A DNA stretch of 39,986 nucleotides from Paenibacillus turicensis (GCF_017873435.1 NZ_JAGGKG010000030.1:1-39986), one strand, 5' to 3'. Counted from the first letter of the stretch, positions 1-8,205 are shown. The notes: a model not told the origin generated them from the sequence alone. Numbers and translations are program-made.

Positions 1-26
1 GATATCTTGCTTCTTTTAGACACTAT

Positions 27-88
27 AAAAACTCCCATCATGGTAGAAGTAGAATTTTTGTTTTTTCTACTGTCTACTATGATGGGAG
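27..88 (-). terminator. Rho-independent terminator of the MFS gene
   Basis: A near-perfect inverted repeat has arms at 32-54 (CTCCCATCATGG...) and 65-88 (...CATGATGGGAG with one bulge) around a short T-rich loop. Read on the minus strand it lies just after the stop codon of the efflux gene and is followed by TTTTTATAG. The long stem plus U-tract fits an intrinsic terminator. The arms could also work in the other direction for a gene lying off the left edge. Confidence 0.8.
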
Positions 89-121
89 CATATCAAACTT
101 TAAGCAGTAACCTATTTTTTA

Positions 122-1633
122 TTATTGTGATACTGAAGCAGTCTTACTTATATTCCCCTGCTCTTGCCGCTGAACATGAACCTTGCGTATGAAAAAGGAT
201 AGCAATAATGCAACAACCGTAATCGCAGTTGCAATCACAAAGGCATGATCAATCCCCTGTAATGTTGCAGTACGAGTTAACTGTGCAATTTGCCCTGCAT
301 TTGCTGGGTCCTTCGGGTTAATCCCTGCTTGCCCAATTAATGAAGTCAACTGTCCTTTTGTTTCCGTTGTCATCACGGTGAGTAATAACGCCGTTCCCAT
401 TGCCCCAGCAATCGTTCTTAACGTATTTGACATCGCAGTACCATGAGCATTTAAGGAAGCAGGTAATTGATTAAGCCCGGCTGTTTGGATAGGCATCATT
501 AGCATCGACATGCCAAACATCCGAATCGTGTATACAAGGATTAAGTGCGTATACGTCGTATCTAATGTAAGTTTGCTAAACTGCCATGTCGTTACGGTCG
601 TAATAATAAGTCCAATGACAGCTAACCATCTTGCCCCGATTTTATCAAAAATAATGCCAGTGATTGGGGACATAATTCCCATTAAAATTGCACCAGGCAT
701 TAATAATAGTCCTGATTCAAGAGGCGTAAAGCCACGTAGATTTTGTAAATAAATCGGCAACAAAATCATAGCAGCATATAAAGCCATCGTAATAATCACA
801 TTAATTAACGTCGTTAAACTAAACATACTATAACGGAACACTCTAAACTCTAAAATCGGGTTACTTGAAAAAATTTGACGAACAATAAACCAGATGAGTG
901 CGATTATTCCAACGATGAGACTTACTATAACCTCTGTACTATGCCAACCATCGGCGGAGCTTCCCGCTTGGCTAAAGCTATATAATAAGCCACCAAAGCC
1001 CGCAGTGGATAAAATTACCGACCATATATCTAGATTAGGCTTAGAGGTTTCTGTTACATTGCGCATAAACACAATCCCTAATACAATCGATAACACTGCA
1101 AACGGAAGTATGATCCAAAATAAAGTGTTCCAAGGGTGATGCTCAATGACCCAGCCAGATAAGGTTGGGCCAATCGCAGGTGCAAAAATCATTGCAATCC
1201 CCATCATCCCCATCGCTTGTCCCCGTTTTTCAATTGGAAAAATAGTTAAGAAAATAACGGTCATGAGTGGCATTAAAACACCAGCGCCTGATGCCTGCAC
1301 TAATCGACCGATTAAAACGACAGGAAAGCTATTTCCTAACGCACAAATCAAAGTACCGATCGAAAATAAGCTCATTGCTGCAATAAATAATTTGCGTGTA
1401 CTAAATCTTGCCATTAAAAAGGCACTTATCGGAATAAGTACGCCATTTACTAGCATAAAGCCAGTAGATAACCATTGAATTGTTGTATAGCTTACACCAA
1501 GATCCACTGTCATTTTAGGTAAAGCTATATTCATTAACGTCTGATTTAAAATGGATACAAATGCTCCAATAAGTAGTGCCATTACAATTGGCCATTTTTT
1601 GAAAGTAAATGTATTATTCGTTGCTGTATTCAT
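122..1633 (-). CDS. MFS drug efflux transporter, DHA2 (EmrB/QacA) family
   Basis: This 503-residue polytopic membrane protein has the length and about 14 hydrophobic segments expected of DHA2-type proton/drug antiporters. The N-terminal part reads NIALPKMTVDLGVS and IQWLSTGFMLVNGV, typical of TM1-TM2 in EmrB/QacA proteins, followed by a motif-A-like loop (MARFSTRKLF). GRLVQASGAGVLMPL and the antiporter motif C (APAIGPTLSGWV) are clear. Its ATG overlaps the stop of the upstream MarR gene by 4 bp (ATGA), so the two are translationally coupled. It probably exports toxic lipophilic compounds across the cytoplasmic membrane; the substrate cannot be read from sequence. Regulation is very likely through the MarR repressor bound at the shared promoter. 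A terminator follows directly. Confidence 0.93.
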   Translation of the reverse strand: MNTATNNTFTFKKWPIVMALLIGAFVSILNQTLMNIALPKMTVDLGVSYTTIQWLSTGFMLVNGVLIPISAFLMARFSTRKLFIAAMSLFSIGTLICALGNSFPVVLIGRLVQASGAGVLMPLMTVIFLTIFPIEKRGQAMGMMGIAMIFAPAIGPTLSGWVIEHHPWNTLFWIILPFAVLSIVLGIVFMRNVTETSKPNLDIWSVILSTAGFGGLLYSFSQAGSSADGWHSTEVIVSLIVGIIALIWFIVRQIFSSNPILEFRVFRYSMFSLTTLINVIITMALYAAMILLPIYLQNLRGFTPLESGLLLMPGAILMGIMSPITGIIFDKIGARWLAVIGLIITTVTTWQFSKLTLDTTYTHLILVYTIRMFGMSMLMMPIQTAGLNQLPASLNAHGTAMSNTLRTIAGAMGTALLLTVMTTETKGQLTSLIGQAGINPKDPANAGQIAQLTRTATLQGIDHAFVIATAITVVALLLSFFIRKVHVQRQEQGNISKTASVSQ

Positions 1634-2091
1634 AGTTGATTTTCTTCTCTCGCTTTCTCTAATGACTCAATAATTTGTTCATGTGTATTTAGCATATGGA
1701 TAATCTCTTCTTCATTTAGGTCTTCTAAAATATTGTTTAAGATACCTGAATATCTTACGTTAGTAGTATCATGAACCTCCTTTCCCCTCTCCGTTAGTAC
1801 TAAAGTGACTGATCTGCGATCAATAGGGCTACGATTACGTTCAACTAATTCGGCTTTAACTAAGCGATCCACAACACCGCTGACAGTACTAGCACCAAGC
1901 TGCATTTTCTCAGCTAAATCTGTAACTCCAATTTGATCCTCATTACGTAAAATTTTCAGAGCGTAAAATTGAATGCCTGTTATCCCAGATTTCTCAGATT
2001 GCTCAGTAAGCAATTGAAAAAAGGACTTTTTTACAGCCCTGAAAGAATGCACAATGTCATGCATATTAACTTTTTGCGCCAATTCTACCAT
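1630..2091 (-). CDS. MarR-family transcriptional repressor
   Basis: A small winged-helix regulator (153 residues from ATG 2091) with the MarR pattern: GITGIQFYALKILRNEDQIGVTDLAEKM (first helices), a recognition helix LGASTVSGVVDRLVKAELVER and a beta-wing RSPIDRRSVTLVLTERG with the conserved DRR. It is the first gene of an operon with the drug exporter, which it probably represses until an inducing compound binds. The start is uncertain: ATG 2091 has AAGGA immediately before it with no spacing, a TTG at 2109 lies in frame upstream, and a TTG at 2082 has AAGGA at better spacing. The promoter and likely operator sit just upstream. Confidence 0.88.
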   Translation of the reverse strand: MVELAQKVNMHDIVHSFRAVKKSFFQLLTEQSEKSGITGIQFYALKILRNEDQIGVTDLAEKMQLGASTVSGVVDRLVKAELVERNRSPIDRRSVTLVLTERGKEVHDTTNVRYSGILNNILEDLNEEEIIHMLNTHEQIIESLEKAREENQL

Positions 2092-2113
2092 TCCTTCACA
2101 TTCTAACAATTAA

Positions 2114-2172
2114 ATACTTCGTACAAGAAGCATCGCATACGAAATATTAAACTTTATTATAATGAATGTCAA
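2114..2172 (-). promoter_or_regulatory. SigA promoter with overlapping MarR operator
   Basis: On the minus strand there is a perfect -35 TTGACA (2167-2172), a 17-bp spacer and a -10 TAATAT (2144-2149). An inverted repeat with 10-bp arms, ATATTTCGTA (2138-2147) and TACGAAGTAT (2114-2123), 9 of 10 pairs matching, overlaps the -10 and the start site. This is the expected place for a MarR-type repressor to block transcription of its own operon. The promoter elements are read directly; the assignment to MarR is inference. Confidence 0.75.
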
Positions 2173-2261
2173 GACATAATTAAATTTAGGTCGATCAAAG
2201 TACTGATTTTTAAATAGAGCTTAAATTTATTATCAAAAACATATATTATAGAGGAAGATAA

Positions 2262-2288
2262 ATGAAGAAAGGGGCACTGACTTATTAA
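2262..2288 (+). CDS. Possible leader peptide MKKGALTY upstream of the methyltransferase
   Basis: An eight-codon reading frame (ATG AAG AAA GGG GCA CTG ACT TAT TAA) follows a GAGGAAG ribosome site four bases upstream. It sits between a possible -10 (TATTAT, 2244-2249) and a 13-bp inverted repeat in the leader of the methyltransferase gene. Short leader peptides followed by hairpins occur before antibiotic-responsive genes such as erm and cat. No homology to a known leader is claimed, and chance occurrence is possible. The proposed -10 is so near that the transcript start would almost coincide with the ribosome site, which counts against it. Confidence 0.3.
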   Translation: MKKGALTY

Positions 2289-2318
2289 CAAAGGTACCTT
2301 GAGATCGGCATTATGCTA

Positions 2319-2359
2319 GCAAGAACAATCTCATGATTCTAATATAAGATTGTTCTTGC
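2319..2359 (+). promoter_or_regulatory. Perfect 13-bp inverted repeat in the methyltransferase leader
   Basis: GCAAGAACAATCT (2319-2331) and AGATTGTTCTTGC (2347-2359) are perfectly complementary around a 15-nt loop, between the short leader frame and the methyltransferase ribosome site (2381-2385). No T-run follows, so it is not a standard terminator. It may be a regulatory RNA hairpin or a protein-binding palindrome. Confidence 0.5.
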
Positions 2360-2391
2360 GTAACCCTACCTTAAACTATAGGAGGCGCATA

Positions 2392-3129
2392 ATGAACAAC
2401 AAAAATACAATGCAGTACACTGTAAGCCAAAAATATAATTCCCCCATGTTCATAGCTAAATTTATGGGACCTAACCCTTTGAAATTGCAGGAAGAGATGC
2501 TGAAAAATCATAAAATTCCTGCTGGGAGTATCGTCTGTGACTTAGGAAGTGGTCAAGGTGTCACAAGTGTTATGCTAGCAAAAGATTATGGTTTTACTGT
2601 ATATGCCACTGATTTATGGAGTGACCCGCAGGAAAACCGCAAATTTTTTAATGAAATGGGACTAACAGAAGAGCAGATCATACCCGATAAGTCTGATGCT
2701 ACCGACTTTCCATTTGAAGAAAATTTTTTTGACGCGGTGATTAGCACTGATTCCTACAACTATTGGGGGCGTGATCCAGAATACCTGGATGCAAAGCTGT
2801 TACCTTTCGTTAAAAGTGGCGGTTATCTTTACATCTGTGTTCCTGGCATGAAAAAGGATTGTCATGATCACCTTCCAGAAGAACTACTCCTTTCATGGAC
2901 ACCCGAACAGCTTGCTTATCTACGTGACATCACCTACTGGATAGAAATATTAAATAGTAGTGAGGACGCTGAAGTCATCTCCATCTACGAAATGAAAGGA
3001 AATAATGATGAGCTTTGGGAGGATTGGATAAGCCAAGAAAATGAGATTGCAGTAAATGATCGTAAAGCAATCGGTGCTGGCGGTTTGAAATACCTGAATT
3101 TTATTGCTTTTGTATTGCGGAAAAAGTAA
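2392..3129 (+). CDS. Class I SAM-dependent methyltransferase
   Basis: A 245-residue Rossmann-fold methyltransferase. Motif I is VCDLGSGQGVTSVML and the motif II acidic residue lies in VYATDLW; a later strand FFDAVISTDSYNYWG resembles motif IV, and FVKSGGYLYICVPG resembles the post-IV strand. It is soluble. The start was set at ATG 2392 because AGGAGG lies 8 bases upstream; an upstream in-frame extension would run through the leader hairpin. It resembles small-molecule or cyclopropane-synthase-like methyltransferases more than rRNA enzymes, but the substrate cannot be told. It is monocistronic, with its own terminator. The preceding leader (short frame plus inverted repeat) suggests post-transcriptional control. 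Confidence 0.85.
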   Translation: MNNKNTMQYTVSQKYNSPMFIAKFMGPNPLKLQEEMLKNHKIPAGSIVCDLGSGQGVTSVMLAKDYGFTVYATDLWSDPQENRKFFNEMGLTEEQIIPDKSDATDFPFEENFFDAVISTDSYNYWGRDPEYLDAKLLPFVKSGGYLYICVPGMKKDCHDHLPEELLLSWTPEQLAYLRDITYWIEILNSSEDAEVISIYEMKGNNDELWEDWISQENEIAVNDRKAIGAGGLKYLNFIAFVLRKK

Positions 3130-3146
3130 CTGAGTTAAAAATATTT

Positions 3147-3192
3147 AAGCCCGATTCTCACCTGGATTTCATCCAAGTCATCGGGCTTTTTT
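3147..3192 (+). terminator. Intrinsic terminator after the methyltransferase
   Basis: AAGCCCGA (3147-3154) pairs with TCGGGCTT (3181-3188), with an inner TGGAT/ATCCA stem, and is followed by TTTT. It sits between convergent genes; the minus-strand T-run is weaker, so its main role is on the plus strand. Confidence 0.85.
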
Positions 3193-3224
3193 AGTCATAA
3201 TTATAAGGATTTAAATCGTTCTAC

Positions 3225-4130
3225 TTATTTTGAATAAGACCGTAACTTTTCTCGTACGTATTTCCCTGTTGGTTTTAAGTCCTTTTCTTCCCAATGTCCC
3301 TGTACAGAGGCGCCTGGAACTAATACTGCGGAGTCTTCTGGATGATCCGCTAGATTCCAATTAAACCAGCTAATGCCATGCTCGTCCAAAAACGCCAACC
3401 ACTCATCGGACTTGTCTAAATATACGCCTTCATCCCCACTTGCTAGCGTCGTTCCCCATTCACTTACAAACACACCTGCATTTTTATTTAATGCATATCT
3501 AATTTTGTCTCGAAGCTCCTCACCATGTGTGCCTGCATAAAAATGAGCAGTATACATCACATTATGATCTTCCAAAGGATGATCTGCGGCGTGATGAACG
3601 TCTTGGCTCCATGTGCCTGTGCCTACTAAAATTAAATTTTGTTTATCATAGGAACGAATCACTTCGATAATTTCTACAGCGTAAGGTCTAATTTCCTTCT
3701 CCCAGGTCACATCCTCGCCATTGGGTTCATTACAAATTTCATAAATTACATGTGGGTATTGATGGTATAAACCTGCCATTTCTGCAAAAAACGCCTTTGC
3801 CTCTTCTTTATGCATATTGGGATTGTTATCAGATAAAATGTGCCAATCAATGATGACGTATAAATCTAAGGAGATACATATTTCTACTGCTTCTTTTACT
3901 TTCTCTTTGAGATGAGGTTGGCTTATGTAGCCGTTTTCACCAGTATACATTGCAATCCGAAAAGCGTTAACGTTCCAATCTTCCTTGAGCCAAGTTATTA
4001 CATCTCGATTTACATAATTTCCGAACCATTGCATCCCATGAGTGCTAATTCCTCGCAGTTGGATTTTATCACCATTTTCATCATATAACGATGATTGCTG
4101 AACCTGAAGCTTACCTCTGAACAGACTCAT
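3225..4130 (-). CDS. GH5 family endoglucanase-like glycoside hydrolase, no signal peptide
   Basis: A 301-residue TIM-barrel hydrolase closely resembling the catalytic domain of Bacillus GH5 endo-1,4-beta-glucanases. Visible motifs are the opening QLRGISTHGMQWFG, VIIDWHIL, the acid/base glutamate in YEICNEPNG, HFYAGTHG and the nucleophile glutamate in FVSEWGT. The protein starts directly at the catalytic domain. The chosen ATG (4130) has GAGGAG 8 bases upstream; an earlier in-frame ATG at 4148 would place that ribosome site inside the coding sequence. There is no signal peptide, carbohydrate-binding module or linker, unlike secreted relatives of about 500 residues. It may act on imported oligosaccharides in the cytoplasm, leave by a non-classical route, or be a truncated relict. 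It is monocistronic and convergent with the methyltransferase. Confidence 0.9.
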   Translation of the reverse strand: MSLFRGKLQVQQSSLYDENGDKIQLRGISTHGMQWFGNYVNRDVITWLKEDWNVNAFRIAMYTGENGYISQPHLKEKVKEAVEICISLDLYVIIDWHILSDNNPNMHKEEAKAFFAEMAGLYHQYPHVIYEICNEPNGEDVTWEKEIRPYAVEIIEVIRSYDKQNLILVGTGTWSQDVHHAADHPLEDHNVMYTAHFYAGTHGEELRDKIRYALNKNAGVFVSEWGTTLASGDEGVYLDKSDEWLAFLDEHGISWFNWNLADHPEDSAVLVPGASVQGHWEEKDLKPTGKYVREKLRSYSK

Positions 4131-4312
4131 TCCACTTGCTCCTCTCATTGTTTTATCTCTAAGTTTTAGTTACCATATACTTCAATTTTTCTTCTACTTA
4201 AATTTACCTTATAATATATTGTTTTGCAAAATATATATATCCGATAATACGAAAGTGATGCTATACTTATGGTATAAATATCCTATTATTTAGTAAAGGA
4301 GACTCAATTCTT

Positions 4313-5563
4313 ATGGCATGGTTTCATAAGCTTCCGTTTTCCAAAAAAATTTTTTATGCGTGTTATGTTGTTGCAGCATTTTTTGCTATCCCAACCTTGG
4401 TCACATTCATAATAGTAGGAAAAATATTTACAGGTATTTTTTTAACCTTGATCTTGTTAACGCTTACCTTTCCCATTGCGATTTATTTAAGAAATGTATT
4501 GTCCGATTCCTTTACCACCCTTTCGCATGCTACAGCTAGAGTTGCAAAAGGTGATTTTACAGGCAGTATTAATGCCTCAGGTGGAATTGGTGATTTAAGC
4601 GTCTCCTTCAATAGTATGGTAAATAAGCTCCGTAGCATCCTACAAGAAACCTCACAGATCACTCGAAAAGTTATGAACTCAAGTAACTCTATTTCTGATA
4701 AAAATCACAGCTTAATTGACGTTATGACACAAGTGGGTCAATCCTCTAATGAGCTAGCCATCGGTGCTGGCGAAATTTCGCAAGATATCGGCAACATGAC
4801 CAAGTCAATTAGTGATATTGAGCATAAAATTAATGATTATACCACTACTACCCAAGTGATGAACCAACGCTCTTCTGATACCTTGCAGCTTGTTGAAACA
4901 GGCCGAAATGCAGTTTCACGTCAAGTATCTGGTATGCGTAAAAATATTGATGCTACTAACAAAGTGGCAAGTACAATTCAAGCCTTAGCAGAAAGTGCAA
5001 GAGACATCACACTCATTACTACTTCGATTTCTGAAATTGCGGATCAAACAAATCTACTGTCATTAAATGCTTCTATTGAAGCGGCTCGGGCAGGAGAGCA
5101 AGGTGCAGGTTTTGCAGTTGTAGCTCATGAGGTTCGCAAACTAGCAGAGGAATCTACAAAATCTACGAAGGAAGTATTTAAGCTTGTACAAATTATAGAT
5201 CGAGATATTAAAGAAGCAAATGAAAGCATGATTTTAAATGAGAAGATTGTAAAAGAGCAAGGTCAATTAATGGTAGAAGCAGAGCAAGTATTCAATCAAA
5301 TTATTGATAGTGTCCAATATATTGGCAAGCAGGTTGAAGACTTTGCCAAAGAAAGTATACTGATGCTGGAAAGTGCTAAAACAATCTCTAGCTCGATTCA
5401 GAACATTTCTTTGATCACAGAACAATTTGCTGCAGGAACAGAAGAGGTATCTGCATCTATGAACGAGCAAATCTCCTCAATTCAAGCGATGGCTGCTGAA
5501 AGTGAAACGATGAAAAATGCAGTAATGCAGTTAAATAAAACGATCAATATATTTAAGTTTTAA
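4313..5563 (+). CDS. Methyl-accepting chemotaxis protein without an extracellular sensor domain
   Basis: A 416-residue chemoreceptor. Two hydrophobic segments (about 15-36 and 38-58) are joined by only a few residues, so there is no extracellular ligand domain. A HAMP-like linker (about 59-110, with [10 protein letters not shown]) follows. The cytoplasmic signalling coiled coil has its hairpin tip at residues 242-262 ([20 protein letters not shown]), then [18 protein letters not shown]. It should form clusters with CheW/CheA. Without a periplasmic domain it may sense membrane state, internal signals or a partner protein. AAAGGAG lies upstream of the ATG with a somewhat long spacer. It is a single gene, ending at a terminator shared with the convergent GGDEF gene. 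Confidence 0.92.
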   Translation: MAWFHKLPFSKKIFYACYVVAAFFAIPTLVTFIIVGKIFTGIFLTLILLTLTFPIAIYLRNVLSDSFTTLSHATARVAKGDFTGSINASGGIGDLSVSFNSMVNKLRSILQETSQITRKVMNSSNSISDKNHSLIDVMTQVGQSSNELAIGAGEISQDIGNMTKSISDIEHKINDYTTTTQVMNQRSSDTLQLVETGRNAVSRQVSGMRKNIDATNKVASTIQALAESARDITLITTSISEIADQTNLLSLNASIEAARAGEQGAGFAVVAHEVRKLAEESTKSTKEVFKLVQIIDRDIKEANESMILNEKIVKEQGQLMVEAEQVFNQIIDSVQYIGKQVEDFAKESILMLESAKTISSSIQNISLITEQFAAGTEEVSASMNEQISSIQAMAAESETMKNAVMQLNKTINIFKF

Positions 5564-5575
5564 ATAAAAGTAAAG

Positions 5576-5616
5576 AATAGCCCTGATTATAATTCATTTC
5601 AATGATCAGGGTTATT
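5576..5616 (+). terminator. Terminator between the chemoreceptor and GGDEF genes
   Basis: AATAGCCCTGAT (5576-5587) pairs with ATCAGGGTTATT (5605-5616, one wobble), followed by TTTC on the plus strand. The right arm overlaps the last codons of the convergent GGDEF gene, so that gene's 3' end doubles as part of the terminator. Confidence 0.7.
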
Positions 5617-6189
5617 TTCATCTCTATTGGCGAAGACAATTTGATTCCTTCCCTTTTGCTTCGCATGATACATAGCTAAATCTGCCTCTTTAATCAGGTT
5701 AGGACCTAATCTCACTCCCCTTCTGCTGCTACTAACTCCTATACTAGCAGAAAGGACCATAGACCTATCTTCAATTCCTATAGGTCTGCTAAATTGCTCC
5801 AGAATGGCTGATGCTATCTTTTGTGCCTGTGCTTCATATTTTGTTTGGACTAAAACGATAAACTCATCGCCACCTACACGAAAAATGAGGTCAGAATTGC
5901 CTGTGGCCTGCCTTATTCTCCTTGTTGCTGTACGTAATAGCTGATCCCCAGTTTCATGCCCCCAGGTATCATTGATCTCTTTAAAATGATCAAGATCGAT
6001 GTACAGCACAGCATGCGCTCTTTTAGCCTTACACGATTTCATATAATACAACATCCCATTACGATTAAATGTCTTTGTTATGGAATCACGATATGCGAGG
6101 TTTCTTAGTACAGCACGTTGCTTAAATGAAATATGTAAATATATACTTGCGGTAACTATGACAATAATCCCTATTTCAACAAGGTACAT
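5599..6189 (-). CDS. Membrane-anchored diguanylate cyclase (GGDEF domain)
   Basis: A 196-residue protein with one N-terminal membrane helix (about 4-21) and a complete GGDEF domain: YRDSITKTFNRNG, LYIDLDHFKEINDTWGH, and the catalytic loop FRVGGDEFIVLV with GGDEF at 106-110, then ASIGVS and ADLAMYHAKQKGRNQ. It should make c-di-GMP from two GTP. The inhibitory RxxD site is absent (GNSD at the equivalent place), so simple product inhibition is not expected. There is no separate sensory domain. Its ATG lies 22 bases after the stop of the REC/kinase gene, indicating an operon and a possible partnership. It resembles the second cyclase of the island (10677) in length, anchor and motifs, suggesting duplication. 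Confidence 0.92.
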   Translation of the reverse strand: MYLVEIGIIVIVTASIYLHISFKQRAVLRNLAYRDSITKTFNRNGMLYYMKSCKAKRAHAVLYIDLDHFKEINDTWGHETGDQLLRTATRRIRQATGNSDLIFRVGGDEFIVLVQTKYEAQAQKIASAILEQFSRPIGIEDRSMVLSASIGVSSSRRGVRLGPNLIKEADLAMYHAKQKGRNQIVFANRDENNPDH

Positions 6190-6211
6190 TTTATCACCAA
6201 CGATGATTAAT

Positions 6212-7327
6212 TTAATTTTTAGGTATAATAAAACTTATGGTTGTCCCATGGTCCAGTACACTTTGGATTTTAAGACCATGCCCATAAAGTTGTTTCAAGC
6301 GGCGATCCGTATTTAGCAATCCGATTCCTTGTTCTAGCTTTTTATCTCCTTGGAGCAGGTTGTGAACCTTCTCTTCAGTCATTCCAACGCCATCATCTAT
6401 TATTTTGATTTCAACAAGCTGTGGAAACTCTTTAATGTTTATCGTAATACTTCCACCACTTGCACGTACTAAAATTCCATGCTTTATCGCATTTTCGACA
6501 AGGGGTTGAATGGAAAGCGGTGGTAGTTCTATTCTTAAATGCTCTGGAATTTGCCAAATCACTTTTAATCGATCTCCAAAACGTTCTTGCTCGATATATA
6601 AATAAGAACGAAGCAATTGAAGCTCATGCTGTAAAGGGACAACACGCTGCAGATTGACATCATGAAAACTAGTCTGTAAATAATTACCAAACTCCTCCAA
6701 TAAGGCAATCATCCGATTTATATCAACTTCAGATAAGGAAGCAATTGTATTTAATGTATTAAATAAAAAGTGGGGCTGTATCTGTGCTTGCAACCAAGCC
6801 GCTTCTAGTCTAAGACGTTCATTAATAGAACGTTGTACATTAATCAAAGCATGTACCCTTGTTTTCAATTCTAAGCTATTGATCGGTTTAATTAAATAAT
6901 CATTTGCTCCCGCTATATATCCTTCATACATATCTTCAGGATGGCTATGCGTTGCTAATAACAAAATAGGGAGCTCTGATAACGAAAACTTTGATCTAAT
7001 TTGTTGAGTTAATTCATAACCAGAACGTTGTGGCATTGCAGCATCCGTTATGATAAGACTCCATTCCTGTGAGTCTAGCAAGTCCAGTGCTGCCTTTGTA
7101 TTAGTAACAAAAGTAACATCATAATGAACAGGTGTTAAAATATGATCCAACACTTTTAAATTGGAGGGGTCGTCACCCACCGCTAAAATTTTTGGACGTT
7201 CAGGATGATGGAGCATATGGGCAAACATCGCAGATGAATTTTCTTGCATCAATAGTAACTGCCCTTCAGGGTCTTGATCCTGCTGGTCTAATTCTAATTG
7301 TCGCACTTCGTCAGTGATTGGCCTCAC
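6212..7327 (-). CDS. Receiver plus LytS-type histidine kinase protein
   Basis: A 371-residue soluble protein with reversed order: a receiver domain (about 45-160) followed by a His_kinase/HATPase module. The receiver has GDD and the phosphoacceptor Asp in IITDAAMPQRSG (D95) and the Lys in DYLIKP (K147), but reads LLLAT where the conserved Ser/Thr usually ends the strand. The kinase H-box is QIQPHFLFNTLNTIASLS (H186), with an N-box PLVENAIKHGI and a G-box IIDDGVGM. The start is GTG 7327, with GGAGGT 8 bases upstream; the frame remains open to 7393. The architecture equals the C-terminal half of large 7TMR-DISM hybrid kinases, so this is either a stand-alone form or a truncation lacking the membrane sensor. 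It probably exchanges phosphate with the BTAD regulator at 15327 (inference). Confidence 0.85.
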   Translation of the reverse strand: MRPITDEVRQLELDQQDQDPEGQLLLMQENSSAMFAHMLHHPERPKILAVGDDPSNLKVLDHILTPVHYDVTFVTNTKAALDLLDSQEWSLIITDAAMPQRSGYELTQQIRSKFSLSELPILLLATHSHPEDMYEGYIAGANDYLIKPINSLELKTRVHALINVQRSINERLRLEAAWLQAQIQPHFLFNTLNTIASLSEVDINRMIALLEEFGNYLQTSFHDVNLQRVVPLQHELQLLRSYLYIEQERFGDRLKVIWQIPEHLRIELPPLSIQPLVENAIKHGILVRASGGSITINIKEFPQLVEIKIIDDGVGMTEEKVHNLLQGDKKLEQGIGLLNTDRRLKQLYGHGLKIQSVLDHGTTISFIIPKN

Positions 7328-7439
7328 TTGGTTTGCACCTCCATGTAGTCCTATAGTTTCCTTACCTATATATGTATACATAGGGAGCAACACACTCTAT
7401 CATTTTATCTATCACTCCCAATTAGATTTAATATTACAA

Positions 7440-8066
7440 TTATAATTTAGCTTGAACAATTAATCGATGTGTCGGGTTAATCATAGGATCACATGTAATT
7501 AAAGTTACAATAGAATCCTGACCATTTGTATCTAATACAGATAAATCGGTAGGCTCCACAATAACAATATTATAAACCTTATATATATACTTTTGCTGGT
7601 CATTTTGCACAATGATTTCATCGCCAATTTTAACTTCACCTAACCGATTAAACAACCTACCCTCTTTATGAGCGCGATGAGCCGCGATTGCTGCGTTACC
7701 TATTTGTCCTAAAGGTGTTGTCTCAGACATATGTGCTGCGGCGTGTCTCATATTTTTTTTGGTTGCTCCTTCTAGAATAGGAAGCTTCAAATTTATAGAG
7801 TCGATAGAAATAATGCCTAAAACACCTTCTTCAAGCTTAATAGGCTGTGCTTTATTTTCATCGGTGGAGGATACACCTTCATCAAGTAGCTGGGAAACTT
7901 GAGCATAATCTTGACCTATCATACTATTTTCAGATACGGTTGAACCCGCTTCAGCAATTTCGAGCAAATGATTTTGCTCTTGATCTGCAAGCCACTCATT
8001 TACTGCAGGAAATAGCATGATACAAAAACCAGCAATAATTAATAAATAAGAAAGTTTTTTCTTCAA
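7440..8066 (-). CDS. Class D-like sortase
   Basis: A 208-residue type II membrane protein with an N-terminal hydrophobic anchor (about 5-21) and a sortase barrel. The catalytic triad is visible: His130 in AIAAHRAHKEGRLFNRL, Cys192 in TLITCDP and Arg201 in THRLIV. It would cleave LPXTG signals and attach proteins to peptidoglycan on the outer membrane face. The adjacent LPQTG proteins (8265 and 11494) are the obvious substrates. Translation begins at TTG with AAGGAAG upstream. The gene sits between a surface protein and the sensor kinase and probably shares a transcript with the latter, since no terminator is visible in the 112-bp gap. The class is judged by length and the TLxTC and HR contexts. 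Confidence 0.93.
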   Translation of the reverse strand: MKKKLSYLLIIAGFCIMLFPAVNEWLADQEQNHLLEIAEAGSTVSENSMIGQDYAQVSQLLDEGVSSTDENKAQPIKLEEGVLGIISIDSINLKLPILEGATKKNMRHAAAHMSETTPLGQIGNAAIAAHRAHKEGRLFNRLGEVKIGDEIIVQNDQQKYIYKVYNIVIVEPTDLSVLDTNGQDSIVTLITCDPMINPTHRLIVQAKL

Positions 8067-8126
8067 CTGTTTGTCTTCCTTTCACTCTGAGTAGTTATTA
8101 GCACACTTATCAGTTTAGTTACCCTC

Positions 8127-8197
8127 AAGCTTATTGATTTCCATTGATTATATTAATTTATCGTTAATGACGATAATGGTTTATAATCAACAAGCTT
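8127..8197 (-). promoter_or_regulatory. Nested inverted repeats upstream of the sortase gene
   Basis: Outer arms AAGCTTATTGATT (8127-8139) and AATCAACAAGCTT (8185-8197) match at 12 of 13 positions. Inside lie TTATCGT (8158-8164) and ACGATAA (8170-8176), plus CCATT/AATGG. On the minus strand a TATAAT hexamer lies within the structure with no good -35 box. It fits a regulated sortase promoter or a leader RNA fold. Function is inferred from position only. Confidence 0.45.
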
Positions 8198-8205
8198 CAA
8201 GGCAG

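Noticed and set aside
4240..4247. TCCGATAA resembling a SigD -10 box before the chemoreceptor
   Set aside because: No TAAA-like -35 occurs at the proper distance (15-16 bp), so motility-sigma control is not supported.
7350..7394. Thirteen-codon frame (MIECVAPYVYIYR) before the REC-kinase
   Set aside because: The ribosome site spacing is poor and there is no hairpin; it is more likely part of the kinase leader than a leader peptide.
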